From an uncultured SAR86 cluster bacterium (lineage in GTDB: Bacteria > Pseudomonadota > Gammaproteobacteria > Magnimaribacterales > D2472), in NCBI GenBank assembly GCA_902623685.1, contig CACNUQ010000011.1, forward strand, positions 1 to 39,739: DNA of 39,739 bases, written 5' to 3'. The position numbers and the translations under genes were made by a program. The notes beneath the pieces are model-generated. The model searched no databases and was not told the DNA's origin. It saw nothing but the letters and a program-made list of their open reading frames with translations. Of the stretch, positions 24,529-34,824 are shown piece after piece. Within the stretch, counting starts at the first letter, position 1, and each line of letters starts with the position of its first letter.

Positions 24529-25278
24529 TTACTTTATCTCATTAAAAATATTTACTATTTGCGCAAATTCCTTTCCATCAAGTGAGGCCCCTCCTACTAA
24601 GGCTCCATCAATATGCTCTTGAACGAATAAAGATGACGCATTCTCAGAATTTACACTCCCTCCATACAAAACTGATTTTAAATCAATTTTAGGAAATCGA
24701 GATTGTACTACATCTTTGATCATTTTATGAACGGAATTTATTTCCTCTGGGTTAGGAATTTTTCCAGAGCCAATTGCCCATACAGGCTCATATGCAATTA
24801 TTAAGGCACTTTGCTCAAAAAGATCTTTTAACGCTTCTTCAACCTGAAATTTTAGGATGTCATAAGTATCATTCCTTTCATTCTCTACAGCAGACTCCCC
24901 GATACATAAAATAGGCATTACAGAATTGTTGTTGGCCAGATTTAATTTTTTTGAAATTGTTTTGTTAGATTCATGAAAAAAAATGCGTCTCTCAGAATGA
25001 CCAATTAAGCTAAATTTACATCCTAAATCTTTAATCATCGAGGCTGAGATTTCACCGGTTCTTGCTCCAGATTCCTCCTCACAAATATTTTGCACGCCTA
25101 TATTAATCCCGGAATCTCCAATCAATTTTCTAATATGATCTATATATATAAAAGCTGGCGCTATCCCAATTGATTCAGAATTTAAACTTGAAAAATTTTT
25201 AAAAAAATCCTCAGCCCATTGATCATTAAATTGTATTGAACCATTTAGTTTCCAATTTGCAATTAATCTCAAAGACAT
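24529..25278 (-). CDS. tpiA: Triosephosphate isomerase
   Basis: Interconverts dihydroxyacetone phosphate and glyceraldehyde-3-phosphate (249 aa, TIM barrel). Catalytic residues: Asn8 and Lys10 in ANWKLNG, His94 in IGHSERR, Glu164 in AYEPVWAIG; the C-terminal phosphate loops (YGGSVN, GALVGGASL) are intact. It lies three bases after glmM, in the glmM-tpiA-secG order also found in Pseudomonas. Confidence 0.97.
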   Translation of the reverse strand: MSLRLIANWKLNGSIQFNDQWAEDFFKNFSSLNSESIGIAPAFIYIDHIRKLIGDSGINIGVQNICEEESGARTGEISASMIKDLGCKFSLIGHSERRIFFHESNKTISKKLNLANNNSVMPILCIGESAVENERNDTYDILKFQVEEALKDLFEQSALIIAYEPVWAIGSGKIPNPEEINSVHKMIKDVVQSRFPKIDLKSVLYGGSVNSENASSLFVQEHIDGALVGGASLDGKEFAQIVNIFNEIK

Positions 25279-25281
25279 TTT

Positions 25282-26598
25282 TTATCTTTTAAGAATTTTT
25301 TCAATATCTTTTGCATATTTGGTTGCAGTTGCTTCATCATCTGACTCAATCATTATCCTGATTTTACTTTCGGTGCCAGAGGCTCTTACGAGGATTCTAC
25401 CAATAGTGAGGTCTGATTCAATCTCCTTAATTTTTTGTTGGATCTGAGCATCAGAAAGGATATCTTTATTAGCCACATCAACATTAATATTAATTTGAGG
25501 CATTTTTTTGTAATTTTGCAGAACATCTTCAGGATCTTTTTCTAAAATCAATAAGGAAGATATTACTTTCAATGCCGCTATTGTTCCGTCACCAGTACTT
25601 ACAAGATCTCTGCAAATAATGTGGCCAGAGGGTTCTCCGCCTAGCATCCATCCTTCTTTTTTAAGCATTTGGTTAACGTGCTTATCGCCGACGTCTGCTC
25701 TTTTAAACTTATAACCCAATTTTTTTACTGCCTCTTCAAACCCAAAATTAGACATTGCTGTTCCAATGATGCCTGACCATGGCCCAGTTCTATTTGGATT
25801 AGCATATGCAAGAATATACATGATGTCGTCGCCATCTAATATGCTTCCTTTTCTATCGATTAAAACTACCCTATCACCATCACCATCAAGGGCAATTCCG
25901 AAATCTGCTCTCTGTTTTATAACTTCCTCTTGAACTTTTTCTGGATGAGTAGAGCCACATTCGTAATTTATGTTGTAACCATCTGGTTCAGTCCCTATTG
26001 AAATAACCTCTGCACCAAGCTCTCTAAAAATGGAAGGGCTAACTTTGTAGCAAGCTCCATTGGCACAATCTAATACTATTCTTAATGAATCAAAGGAAAC
26101 ATCTGGAGGAACTGTCGATTTACAAAACTCTATGTATCTGTCGCCAGATTCATCAAATCTTTGAGCCTTACCAAGCTCAGCAGTTTTAACTGGTTTAAGT
26201 TCGCCCACGAGTAACTTTTCAATTTTTCTTTCAGCATCTTTAGGAATTTTTTCCCCATTTCCATCAAAGAGTTTAATTCCGTTGTCTAAATAATTATTAT
26301 GGGATGCACTTATTACAAGCCCAAACTGGTTGCGCAATGATCTGGTTAAATATGCGACTCCAGGTGTGGGCAATGGTCCAAGCAACCTTACATTAACACC
26401 AGCGGCAATAAATCCTGCTTGAAGTGCTGATTCAAGCATGTAGCCAGATACTCGAGTATCTTTACCAATAAGAACAGTTTCCCAGCCCATATCTTTTAAA
26501 ACTAATCCAGAAGCATGACCAATTTTTAAGCATACCTCAGGGGTGATTTTAGATTCTACTGGGCCACGAATCCCATCAGTACCAAATTTTATAATCAT
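25282..26598 (-). CDS. glmM: Phosphoglucosamine mutase
   Basis: Converts glucosamine-6-phosphate to glucosamine-1-phosphate for UDP-GlcNAc, cell wall and LPS synthesis (438 aa). The phosphoserine is Ser99 in VISASHNNYLDNGIKLFDG; the Mg loop is ALDGDGDRVV; the sugar loop GGEPSGHI and the C-terminal phosphate loop RASGTESKIRIM are present. Nine bases after ftsH; folP, which often sits between them, is not here. Confidence 0.97.
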   Translation of the reverse strand: MIIKFGTDGIRGPVESKITPEVCLKIGHASGLVLKDMGWETVLIGKDTRVSGYMLESALQAGFIAAGVNVRLLGPLPTPGVAYLTRSLRNQFGLVISASHNNYLDNGIKLFDGNGEKIPKDAERKIEKLLVGELKPVKTAELGKAQRFDESGDRYIEFCKSTVPPDVSFDSLRIVLDCANGACYKVSPSIFRELGAEVISIGTEPDGYNINYECGSTHPEKVQEEVIKQRADFGIALDGDGDRVVLIDRKGSILDGDDIMYILAYANPNRTGPWSGIIGTAMSNFGFEEAVKKLGYKFKRADVGDKHVNQMLKKEGWMLGGEPSGHIICRDLVSTGDGTIAALKVISSLLILEKDPEDVLQNYKKMPQININVDVANKDILSDAQIQQKIKEIESDLTIGRILVRASGTESKIRIMIESDDEATATKYAKDIEKILKR

Positions 26599-26607
26599 GG
26601 AAAAAGA

Positions 26608-28521
26608 TTATAACTCTTCCGCGGGACCCTTTATTGAAGTTTTTTTGGAAGTTTTATTTTTTGGCGTTTTTGGCTCATCCCAATCCTTGGGTGCTCTTGG
26701 TTTTGCTCCAGCCATAATATCATCAATTTGATCAGCATCAATTGTTTCATAGGTCAGTAACGACTCAGCCATAGTATGTAATTTATCGATATTATCTTTA
26801 AGGATCTTTGTAGCTTTTTTATAATTAGTATTAATAATTTTTTTAACTTCAATATCAATACTATTAGAAGTTTCGCCACCAATGCCCTTTGGAGCCATTG
26901 ATGCAGACCTTCCTAAGAAAGGACTTGAGTCATCTTCTCCATATTTTAAGGGGCCTAGATCCGACATTCCCCATTTGGTTACCATATTTGTAGCTATGCC
27001 TGTTGCTACTTCAATATCATTTGATGCTCCAGTTGTTATTGCATCTTTACCATTAATAATTTCTTCAGCAATTCTGCCACCAAAAAGTGCTGCTATTCTA
27101 CTGTGAAGATATTGCTTACTTTGCATGTATTTATCTTCCTCGGGTAAAAACATTGTTACACCAAGCGCTCGACCTCTCGGGATGATGGTGACTTTGTACA
27201 CTGGATCATGTTCCGGACTTAAGCGACCTACTATAGCGTGACCTGCTTCATGATAAGCAGTTATTGTTTTTTGCTCTTCTGTCATGATCATTGACTTTCT
27301 TTCAGGTCCCATCATAATTTTATCTTTTGCAAGATCTAAATGACTTTGGTCAACTTTTTTATCTCCATATCTAGCAGCAAATAAAGCAGCCTCATTAATA
27401 AGGTTAGCTAGGTCAGCACCAGAAAAACCTGGAGTTCCTCTTGCTATTACTAAAGCATCTACATCTTTTGAAAGAGGGATTTTTTTCATATGAACTTTTA
27501 AGATTTGCTCTCTTCCTCTTAAATCGGGCAAATCAACAACGACTTGCCTATCGAAACGTCCAGGTCTTAGCAATGCAGGATCTAGAACATCTGGTCTATT
27601 GGTTGCTGCAACTACAATAACGCCATCATTACCATCAAAACCATCCATTTCAACTAACAATTGGTTAAGTGTTTGCTCTCTTTCATCATGTCCACCACCC
27701 ATTCCAGCGCCTCTATGTCTTCCAACAGCATCGATCTCATCAATAAAAACTATGCATGGAGAGTTTTTTTGCGCTTGCTCAAACATATCTCTGACCCTTG
27801 AAGCACCCACACCAACAAACATCTCAACAAAATCTGATCCAGAAATTGAAAAAAATGGAACTTTAGCCTCTCCAGCAATTGCTCTGGCTAAGAGTGTTTT
27901 TCCAGTCCCGGGAGGGCCAACCATCAGAACACCTCTTGGAATTTTGCCGCCTAGTTTTTGAAATTTTGTAGGATCTCTTAAAAAATCTACTAATTCTTGA
28001 ACGTCTTGCTTTGCTTCTTCACATCCAGCAACATCTTCAAAAGTTGTGGTGACTTTTCCTCCTTCCATTAACTTTGCCTTGCTTTTTCCAAATGCCATTG
28101 GGCCACCTCTTCCCGTCATGCCACCTTGCATTTGTCGCATGAAGAAAAAGAAAATTCCTAAAAGTAAAAGAATTGGGAAAGCTCCCACCAAAAGTTGAGA
28201 CCAAATTGAAGGTTGCTCTACGCTCTCAAAAACAGTTATAACACCATGCTCTTCAATTGCATTATCAACTGATTCATCTTTTTTATAGATTGGATGACGT
28301 GTTTCAAATCGGGTTCCATCAAGGCGGTCGCCAAAAATTGTCATTTGGTCGCCCTTATAGATTACCTTTGCAACTCTGTCAGAAAGCACCTCTTGTTTAA
28401 ACTGGCTGTAAGAAATCATTTCTCTCTTAGAGGAAGAGGCATTTTCCACATTGTTAAATATAAAAATTAGGGCTGAGCCCAACAAGACCCATACTAAAGC
28501 ATTTTTAAAAACTGAATTCAT
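26608..28521 (-). CDS. ftsH: ATP-dependent zinc metalloprotease FtsH
   Basis: Membrane-anchored AAA+ protease for misfolded membrane proteins and regulators such as LpxC (637 aa). Two membrane helices (about 7-24 and 108-128) flank a periplasmic domain. Walker A GPPGTGKT (202-209), Walker [10 protein letters not shown] (257-265), the pore motif FVEMFVG, SRH region [19 protein letters not shown], and the zinc motif HEAGH (424-428) are all intact. The ATG overlaps the rlmE stop by 4 nt (ATGA), the conserved rlmE-ftsH pairing. Confidence 0.97.
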   Translation of the reverse strand: MNSVFKNALVWVLLGSALIFIFNNVENASSSKREMISYSQFKQEVLSDRVAKVIYKGDQMTIFGDRLDGTRFETRHPIYKKDESVDNAIEEHGVITVFESVEQPSIWSQLLVGAFPILLLLGIFFFFMRQMQGGMTGRGGPMAFGKSKAKLMEGGKVTTTFEDVAGCEEAKQDVQELVDFLRDPTKFQKLGGKIPRGVLMVGPPGTGKTLLARAIAGEAKVPFFSISGSDFVEMFVGVGASRVRDMFEQAQKNSPCIVFIDEIDAVGRHRGAGMGGGHDEREQTLNQLLVEMDGFDGNDGVIVVAATNRPDVLDPALLRPGRFDRQVVVDLPDLRGREQILKVHMKKIPLSKDVDALVIARGTPGFSGADLANLINEAALFAARYGDKKVDQSHLDLAKDKIMMGPERKSMIMTEEQKTITAYHEAGHAIVGRLSPEHDPVYKVTIIPRGRALGVTMFLPEEDKYMQSKQYLHSRIAALFGGRIAEEIINGKDAITTGASNDIEVATGIATNMVTKWGMSDLGPLKYGEDDSSPFLGRSASMAPKGIGGETSNSIDIEVKKIINTNYKKATKILKDNIDKLHTMAESLLTYETIDADQIDDIMAGAKPRAPKDWDEPKTPKNKTSKKTSIKGPAEEL

Positions 28522-29090
28522 AGTGGCCTTTCTCCGTATAAATAAATTTCGCCTGACTTACTCTTTGATGCAGCAGGTTTATAAGTTTGAACGATATTAA
28601 AACTCTTTTCCATTTCTAATCTTATTTTTTTAAATAAACTATTTTGAAAAGTTTTAAGAATAAATTTTCCATAACTTTTATTTAGATAGTTTACAGCCGT
28701 TTTAAGAGTAATTGAATTTAGCTCAAATATATTTTCTTCATCAACTGCACTTATACCAGTTAAATTTGGGGCTAAATCAGAAATAACAAGGTCAAATTTT
28801 GTTTTTAATAATGAAATTTCTTTTATTACATCAATATTTGTTATATCTTCTTGAAAAAAATAAACGCCTTTAATGGGGTCCATGGGTAAAAGATCGACTG
28901 CATATACATCTGATTTAGGCTCTAAGGTCTTTATAAGCTGAGACCAGCCTCCTGGAGCGGAACCAATATCGAGAACTAAACCATTACTTTTAAGTGCTTT
29001 AGTTTTTGTTAATATTTCTTCTAATTTAAATACTGCTCGAGAGCGAAGACCAAGTTTTTTTGCTTTTATAGCCCAAGAATCTGTATGCAT
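28518..29090 (-). CDS. rlmE: 23S rRNA 2'-O-methyltransferase RlmE (FtsJ)
   Basis: Methylates U2552 of 23S rRNA in the A-loop (190 aa). SAM motif [13 protein letters not shown] (39-51). The K-D-K-E catalytic tetrad is complete: Lys22, Asp105 ([10 protein letters not shown]), Lys146 and Glu181. The N-terminus is about 15 residues shorter than in E. coli and begins next to the [10 protein letters not shown] motif; the greA stop 5 nt upstream leaves no room for more. Co-transcribed with ftsH by ATGA overlap. Confidence 0.95.
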   Translation of the reverse strand: MHTDSWAIKAKKLGLRSRAVFKLEEILTKTKALKSNGLVLDIGSAPGGWSQLIKTLEPKSDVYAVDLLPMDPIKGVYFFQEDITNIDVIKEISLLKTKFDLVISDLAPNLTGISAVDEENIFELNSITLKTAVNYLNKSYGKFILKTFQNSLFKKIRLEMEKSFNIVQTYKPAASKSKSGEIYLYGERPL

Positions 29091-29095
29091 ATATT

Positions 29096-29572
29096 TTACA
29101 GATGTTGAACTTTTTCAATTTCAAGATCGATTGGTCCAGAAGGAGTAGAAATTGAAACCTGATCACCCACATTTTTTCCCATAAGTCCCTGAGCAATTGG
29201 AGTTTGAATGGAAATCAAACCTGCTTCTGGATCGGATTCTAAATTACCAACTATTTTATAGGTTATAGATTGATCATTAGTTAGATCATACAAATCAATA
29301 GTAGCACCAAATACAACTCTGCCTGTTTCAGGTATTTCTTTAACATCTATGACCTGAGCATTGGCAAGTGCGTGCTCAATTTCTTGAATTTTTGCCTCAA
29401 TAAAACCTTGTTGTTCTTTTGCAGCATGATACTCAGCGTTTTCTTTTAAATCTCCGTGAGCTCTTGCTTCTGCGATAGCTTGAGATATTTCAGGCCTATC
29501 TTTAGTCTTTAGCTGACGAAGTTTCTCATTAAGCTTTTGCTCTCCTGATTTAGTTAGAGGGAGTTTTTCCAT
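29096..29572 (-). CDS. greA: Transcript cleavage factor GreA
   Basis: Enters the RNA polymerase secondary channel and stimulates cleavage of backtracked RNA (158 aa, the same as E. coli). The N-terminal coiled coil includes [20 protein letters not shown], with the acidic tip DLKENAEY that holds the catalytic Mg. The C-terminal FKBP-like domain contains [15 protein letters not shown]. No Shine-Dalgarno precedes the ATG; a perfect TATAAT ends 6 nt upstream, suggesting a separate leaderless transcript for greA-rlmE-ftsH. Confidence 0.96.
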   Translation of the reverse strand: MEKLPLTKSGEQKLNEKLRQLKTKDRPEISQAIAEARAHGDLKENAEYHAAKEQQGFIEAKIQEIEHALANAQVIDVKEIPETGRVVFGATIDLYDLTNDQSITYKIVGNLESDPEAGLISIQTPIAQGLMGKNVGDQVSISTPSGPIDLEIEKVQHL

Positions 29573-29578
29573 TCAAGC

Positions 29579-29584
29579 ATTATA
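29579..29584 (-). promoter_or_regulatory. Candidate greA -10 box (leaderless start)
   Basis: Minus-strand TATAAT (29584-29579) followed by GCTTGA and then the ATG. Standard spacing puts transcription start on the A of the start codon. The -35 region is poorly conserved. Confidence 0.45.
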
Positions 29585-29598
29585 ACAAATGAAAGAAA

Positions 29599-32500
29599 TT
29601 AATTTATTTCTTGTAAAGAGTTGTAAATCCAGTCATCTGAACTAGTGCTCATTGCTTCTAAAATTGCAAATGCACCAAAAATAGTGGTAACACAAAATAA
29701 TTTATTTTGTAATGCTGTTCTTCTTATAGAGGCTGAATCCTCTATAGATTGTCTTCCTTCAGTGGTATTAATTAAAATATTTACTCTATTATTTAATAAC
29801 TCATCAACAATATGAGGTCTACCCTCCGTAACTTTATTAATGATTTGAGCATCATGCCCGAGTTCTTTAATTGCATTAGCAGTTCCTCTAGTAGCAATCA
29901 ATGAAAAACCTTGCTCTAAAAGTAAGGGAACTAAATTTGGAAGATATTTTTTATCGGATTCTTTGACGCTTACAAATGCTAGTCCTGAATCAGGAAATAT
30001 CTTATTTGCTGCTCTTTGGGCTTTTGCATATGCCTCACCAAAACTCGAGCCAATGCCCATAACCTCTCCCGTAGATTTCATTTCTGGACCAAGAATAGGA
30101 TCAACCGCGGGAAATTTATCAAATGGCAAAACAGCTTCTTTTACAAAAAAATAATTTTTTGGCAATAAGTTAGAAAAACTAATACCTTTAAGAGTTTTTC
30201 CAACCATTATTTTTGTAGCGGACTTCACTAAAGACTCCCCCAAACATTTTGATATAAATGGAACGGTTCTTGAGGCTCTAGGATTTACCTCGATAATGAA
30301 GACATTATTATCTTGAACCGCAAACTGAATATTCATCAATCCAATCACATTTAACTCTGCAGCGATCTTTTTTGCTTGCTTTTCAATTTCTTTGATAACT
30401 ATTTCTGAGAGACTATATGGTGGCAAGGAACAAGCAGAATCGCCTGAATGAATTCCAGCTTGCTCAATATGCTGCAAAATGCCTCCGATCTCAATATCCT
30501 TTCCATCGGAAATTACATCCACATCAACTTCAATTGCATCAGTTAAATATCCATCCAGTAGAATTGGTTTTTTATCAGATACTTCCACAGCTTCTTTTAA
30601 ATACTTTTCAAGTTCAACCTGAGTATGAACAAGCTCCATTGCTCTCCCACCTAGGACATATGATGGTCGTACAACAATTGGAAATCCAATTTCTTCCGAT
30701 ACCTTTAATGCTTCTTTAAGATTTTTTACGGTACTATTTGGAGGTTGCCTAAGATTTAATTGATGAGCAAGAGATTGAAAACGTTTTCTGTCTTCTGATC
30801 TATCAATCGCGTCCACATCTGTACCAAGAATTTTAACATTATTGGATAACAAGACTTCCGAAAGTTTAAGAGGCGTCTGCCCTCCAAATTGAATAATTAC
30901 TCCCTCAGGTTTTTCTAAATCAATAATATCTAGAACTTTCTCTTCAGTTATAGGCTCAAAATATAGTCTGTTAGATGTGTCATAATCTGTAGACACAGTC
31001 TCAGGATTACAATTAATCATAATAGATTCATATCCCTCTTCCTGAAGTGCAAAAGAAGCATGAACGCAGCAATAGTCGAACTCTATCCCCTGTCCAATTC
31101 TATTGGGGCCACTTCCTAAAACAATAACTTTCTTATTATTTGTTGGTCGAGATTCACATTCTCCCTCATATGCTGAATACATGTATGCAGTTTCGGTGGC
31201 AAATTCTGCAGCACATGTATCAACTCTCTTGAAGGAAGGAGTAACGCCTAATTTTTTTCTAAAGTCTCTAACTTCTTTTGTGGATGAGCTTATTAAATCA
31301 GCAATTCTTCTATCAGCAAAACCCTTTTTTTTGAGGTTAAGCATTTTGTCAAAATCGATCTCATTTAATTTAGTATCTTGTAAAATATTTTCCTCATCAA
31401 TAAGATCGATAATTTGATGCAAAAACCAAAAATCAATTCCGGTCAATTGATTTATTTTTTCTGCATCCCACCCAAGCCTTATTGCTTCCGCAACATATAA
31501 AATTCTTTTTGAGCCAGCAAAGGTAAGTTGATAACGTAACGTTTCGTTTTGATCAGAAGAATTATCTATAATGTTTTCAAAGCCATGTAAATCTTCTTCC
31601 AGACTTTGGAGGGCTTTTTGAAGAGACTCTTGAAAAGTTCTTCCAATTCCCATCACTTCACCAACGGATTTCATTTGAGTTGTAAGCCTATCATTTGCTT
31701 GAGGGAATTTTTCAAAAGCAAACTTTGGGATTTTGGTAACTATATAATCAATAGAAGGTTCAAATGATGCTGGTGTTAGGCCATTAGTTATATCATTCTG
31801 TAATTCATCCAATGTAAATCCTACTGATAGCAAAGCAGCTACTTTAGCAATTGGAAAACCTGTTGCTTTTGAGGCCAGTGCAGATGATCTACTAACTCTT
31901 GGATTCATTTCAATAACAACAACTCTTCCATTCTCAGGATTGATGCCAAACTGAACATTGCTCCCTCCAGTCTCTACTCCTATTTCTCTTAAAATTTTGA
32001 ATGATTGATCTCGTAAAACCTGGTATTCCTTATCAGTTAAAGTTTGTGCTGGAGCTACGGTGATTGAATCACCGGTATGAACTCCCATGGGATCAAGGTT
32101 TTCTATGGAACATATTATTATACAGTTATCATTTTTATCCCTAACTACCTCTAACTCATATTCCTTCCATCCTAGCAATGATTCATCAATTAATAGCTCT
32201 GTTGTTGGGGAAAGATCTAGTCCTTTTTCACAAATTTCTTTGAATTCCTGAATATTGTAGGCTACTCCTCCTCCTGATCCACCAAGTGTAAATGAAGGGC
32301 GGATAATACAAGGAAATCCTAGATCCTCTTGAACGATCAAGGCTTCCTCCATTGAATGAGCAATTCCAGATCTGGGAGTCTCAATACCTATACCCTTCAT
32401 GGTTTTATCAAATAGTTCTCTATCTTCTGCTTTATCAATGGCTTCTCTTGATGCTCCGATTAACTCAACATTATATTTTTTTAGAACCCCTTCTTTGGCC

Positions 32501-32805
32501 AAGGTTAAAGCCGTATTAAGCCCAGTTTGTCCCCCCATAGTGGGTAACAATGCATCTGGAAGCTCTTTTGCAATTATTTGTTCAATTGATTTCCAGTGAA
32601 TTGGTTCAATGTAGGTTGCATCCGCGAGGAGAGGATCAGTCATAATGGTTGCAGGATTAGAGTTAACTAAAATCACCCTAAAACCCTCAGCTTTTAGTGC
32701 TTTACAAGCTTGTGCACCAGAATAATCAAACTCACAAGCTTGGCCTATTATTATTGGCCCAGCGCCAATGATCAAAACAGATTTGATATCAGTTCTTTTT
32801 GGCAT
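29599..32805 (-). CDS. carB: Carbamoyl-phosphate synthase large subunit
   Basis: Makes carbamoyl phosphate from bicarbonate, ATP and glutamine-derived ammonia for pyrimidines and arginine (1068 aa). Two homologous ATP-grasp halves are visible, the first beginning [18 protein letters not shown] and the second [19 protein letters not shown]. Signatures include [44 protein letters not shown] and [17 protein letters not shown]-terminal MGS-like allosteric domain follows. I use the ATG at 32805, which matches E. coli; a TTG three codons earlier is less likely. It overlaps the end of carA by 17 nt. Confidence 0.97.
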   Translation of the reverse strand: MPKRTDIKSVLIIGAGPIIIGQACEFDYSGAQACKALKAEGFRVILVNSNPATIMTDPLLADATYIEPIHWKSIEQIIAKELPDALLPTMGGQTGLNTALTLAKEGVLKKYNVELIGASREAIDKAEDRELFDKTMKGIGIETPRSGIAHSMEEALIVQEDLGFPCIIRPSFTLGGSGGGVAYNIQEFKEICEKGLDLSPTTELLIDESLLGWKEYELEVVRDKNDNCIIICSIENLDPMGVHTGDSITVAPAQTLTDKEYQVLRDQSFKILREIGVETGGSNVQFGINPENGRVVVIEMNPRVSRSSALASKATGFPIAKVAALLSVGFTLDELQNDITNGLTPASFEPSIDYIVTKIPKFAFEKFPQANDRLTTQMKSVGEVMGIGRTFQESLQKALQSLEEDLHGFENIIDNSSDQNETLRYQLTFAGSKRILYVAEAIRLGWDAEKINQLTGIDFWFLHQIIDLIDEENILQDTKLNEIDFDKMLNLKKKGFADRRIADLISSSTKEVRDFRKKLGVTPSFKRVDTCAAEFATETAYMYSAYEGECESRPTNNKKVIVLGSGPNRIGQGIEFDYCCVHASFALQEEGYESIMINCNPETVSTDYDTSNRLYFEPITEEKVLDIIDLEKPEGVIIQFGGQTPLKLSEVLLSNNVKILGTDVDAIDRSEDRKRFQSLAHQLNLRQPPNSTVKNLKEALKVSEEIGFPIVVRPSYVLGGRAMELVHTQVELEKYLKEAVEVSDKKPILLDGYLTDAIEVDVDVISDGKDIEIGGILQHIEQAGIHSGDSACSLPPYSLSEIVIKEIEKQAKKIAAELNVIGLMNIQFAVQDNNVFIIEVNPRASRTVPFISKCLGESLVKSATKIMVGKTLKGISFSNLLPKNYFFVKEAVLPFDKFPAVDPILGPEMKSTGEVMGIGSSFGEAYAKAQRAANKIFPDSGLAFVSVKESDKKYLPNLVPLLLEQGFSLIATRGTANAIKELGHDAQIINKVTEGRPHIVDELLNNRVNILINTTEGRQSIEDSASIRRTALQNKLFCVTTIFGAFAILEAMSTSSDDWIYNSLQEIN

Positions 32806-33913
32806 GATAATCAATCATAGAATTAAATTTAATAAAAAGTTCTTCTAGTTCATGTGGTCCTGGACTAGCCTCTGGATGCCCTTGAAAGCTAAATGCAGGC
32901 TTATCCTTGAAAATAATTCCTTGCAAACTCTCATCAAAAAGTGAAATATGGCTAGGTTCTATATTTGTAGGCAAGCTTGATAAGTCAACTGCAAAGCCAT
33001 GATTTTGGCTAGTTATGTAAACTATCTTTGAATGAAGGTCTTGCACAGGATGATTAGCACCATGATGACCAAATTTCATTTTATATGTTTTGCATCCTCC
33101 AGAAAGAGCTAGGAGTTGATGACCTAAACATATTCCAAAAATTGGCATATTAATATCAAGCAGTTGTTGAATTAAGCGGATGGCATAATCACATGGTTCA
33201 GGATCTCCTGGTCCATTGGATAAAAATACTCCATCAGGTTTATGCTTCATAAGCTCTTCAAAACTGATTTGAGCGTTTACTACTTGCACTTTTCCAACAT
33301 ATTTTCTTAAAAGCCTTAAGATATTTTTCTTAACTCCAAAATCAATAGCGACGATGAGTTTGTCATCTTTTACCTCCTGATAATTAGGCCAAGTGCCCTC
33401 TTCCCAAGAAAAGGAATTTTTAGTCGAAACTTTTTTAGCAAGATCAAGCCCCTCTAAACCACTAAAGTCATTAAGAGCTTTCTGAGCTGTTGACAAGGAA
33501 CTTTTATCTCCGGGTGAGATGCATGCTTTTAACGATCCATGGTCTCTTAGCTTTGCAGTTAACGCTCGTGTATTTATATTTGAAATTCCAATAGTTTTTT
33601 TTGATTTTAGAAAACTTTCGAGAGATTGTGTTGCTCGCCAATTACTATAATGATTTGGCAAATCCTTTATGACAATTCCCGAAGCGAAAATACTATCAGA
33701 TTCATTATCTTCATCATTTATTCCAGTGTTGCCAATGTGAGGATGAGTAAAAGCTATAATTTGTTTAGCATATGATGGATCTGTAATAATCTCTTGATAG
33801 CCTGAGATAGAGGTATTGAAAACAATTTCTCCAACTGATATCTCCTTAGCACCAAAGCCAGTACCTTCAATAAGAGAACCATCCTCAAGGATTAAAACAG
33901 CTGGAAAAGACAC
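32789..33913 (-). CDS. carA: Carbamoyl-phosphate synthase small subunit
   Basis: Glutaminase subunit (374 aa) that feeds ammonia to CarB. The N-terminal CPSase_sm domain contains [21 protein letters not shown]. The class I amidotransferase domain has nucleophile Cys262 in [11 protein letters not shown] and the His346/Glu348 pair in [11 protein letters not shown]. The start is GTG with a good AAGGAG 7 nt upstream. Divergent from map across 140 bp; dapB, often upstream of carA, is absent. I see no PyrR or arginine box that I can support. Confidence 0.97.
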   Translation of the reverse strand: MSFPAVLILEDGSLIEGTGFGAKEISVGEIVFNTSISGYQEIITDPSYAKQIIAFTHPHIGNTGINDEDNESDSIFASGIVIKDLPNHYSNWRATQSLESFLKSKKTIGISNINTRALTAKLRDHGSLKACISPGDKSSLSTAQKALNDFSGLEGLDLAKKVSTKNSFSWEEGTWPNYQEVKDDKLIVAIDFGVKKNILRLLRKYVGKVQVVNAQISFEELMKHKPDGVFLSNGPGDPEPCDYAIRLIQQLLDINMPIFGICLGHQLLALSGGCKTYKMKFGHHGANHPVQDLHSKIVYITSQNHGFAVDLSSLPTNIEPSHISLFDESLQGIIFKDKPAFSFQGHPEASPGPHELEELFIKFNSMIDYHAKKN

Positions 33914-34053
33914 TAAATTTTCTCCTTAATAAAGTGAGAAAAGAAAGCAAATAATTGTGAAAGTTTTGAATTTAATGAGCTAAAATTATGCGCTGACATT
34001 AAAAGGATACTTTATATTGATATGTTCTTTAGGTCTATAAAATTTTTAAAAAA

Positions 34054-34824
34054 ATGAGTATAAATTTAAAAAATTCTGAACAAATATCTAAGATGCAGAT
34101 TGCAGGCAAATTAGCAGCAGAAGTTATAGAAATGATTGAACCATTTGTGGTTCCTGGAGTCAGCACTGAGGAACTGGATAATAGATGTTACGAATTCATT
34201 GTAAATCAGCAAAAAGCAATACCAGCAAATATTGGTTACAACGGATTTGAGAAAACTATATGTTCAAGCATTAATCAAGTAATTTGTCATGGCATTCCAT
34301 CTGAAAAGAAAATTCTTAAAAACGGAGATATTATTAACATCGATGTGACGGTTATACGTGATGGATGGCATGGAGACACATCAAAGATGTTCTTAGTTGG
34401 AAAGACGCAACCTCATAATGAAAGGTTGGTTAAAGTAGCCCAAGAATGCTTGTATAAGGCAATTGATGTGGTTAAGCCAGGCGCACATCTAGGTGATATA
34501 GGCGCTGTGATACAAGAGCATGCTGAGAAAAATCACTATTCAGTTGTTGAGGACTATTGTGGCCATGGAATTGGAAGGGTCTATCATGAGGATCCTCAAG
34601 TTCTGCATTATGGTAAATTTGGAAGAGGAATTGAAATTCAAGAAGGCATGTGTTTTACAATTGAGCCCATGATCAATCAGGGTTCAAAATATACAAAAAT
34701 TCTCAGCGATGGTTGGACTGTTGAAACAAAAGATGGAAGAAATTCTGCCCAATGGGAACATACTCTTGCGGTGACCTCATCTGGCGTAGAAGTTCTTACA
34801 AAGCGGCGTGAAGAATCCTTTTGA
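34054..34824 (+). CDS. map: Methionine aminopeptidase, type I
   Basis: Removes the initiator methionine from nascent proteins (256 aa). The five metal ligands are present: Asp97 (NIDVTV), Asp108 (HGDTSKMF), His171 (CGHGIGRVYHEDP), Glu204 (IEPMI) and Glu235 (WEHTLAV), with His79 in the substrate pocket. The leader shows no Shine-Dalgarno, only A/T-rich sequence. -10-like TATAAA/TAAAAT lies at 34036-34043 with TTGATA (34017-34022) upstream, giving a predicted leader of under 10 nt. It overlaps glnD by 3 nt. Confidence 0.96.
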   Translation: MSINLKNSEQISKMQIAGKLAAEVIEMIEPFVVPGVSTEELDNRCYEFIVNQQKAIPANIGYNGFEKTICSSINQVICHGIPSEKKILKNGDIINIDVTVIRDGWHGDTSKMFLVGKTQPHNERLVKVAQECLYKAIDVVKPGAHLGDIGAVIQEHAEKNHYSVVEDYCGHGIGRVYHEDPQVLHYGKFGRGIEIQEGMCFTIEPMINQGSKYTKILSDGWTVETKDGRNSAQWEHTLAVTSSGVEVLTKRREESF

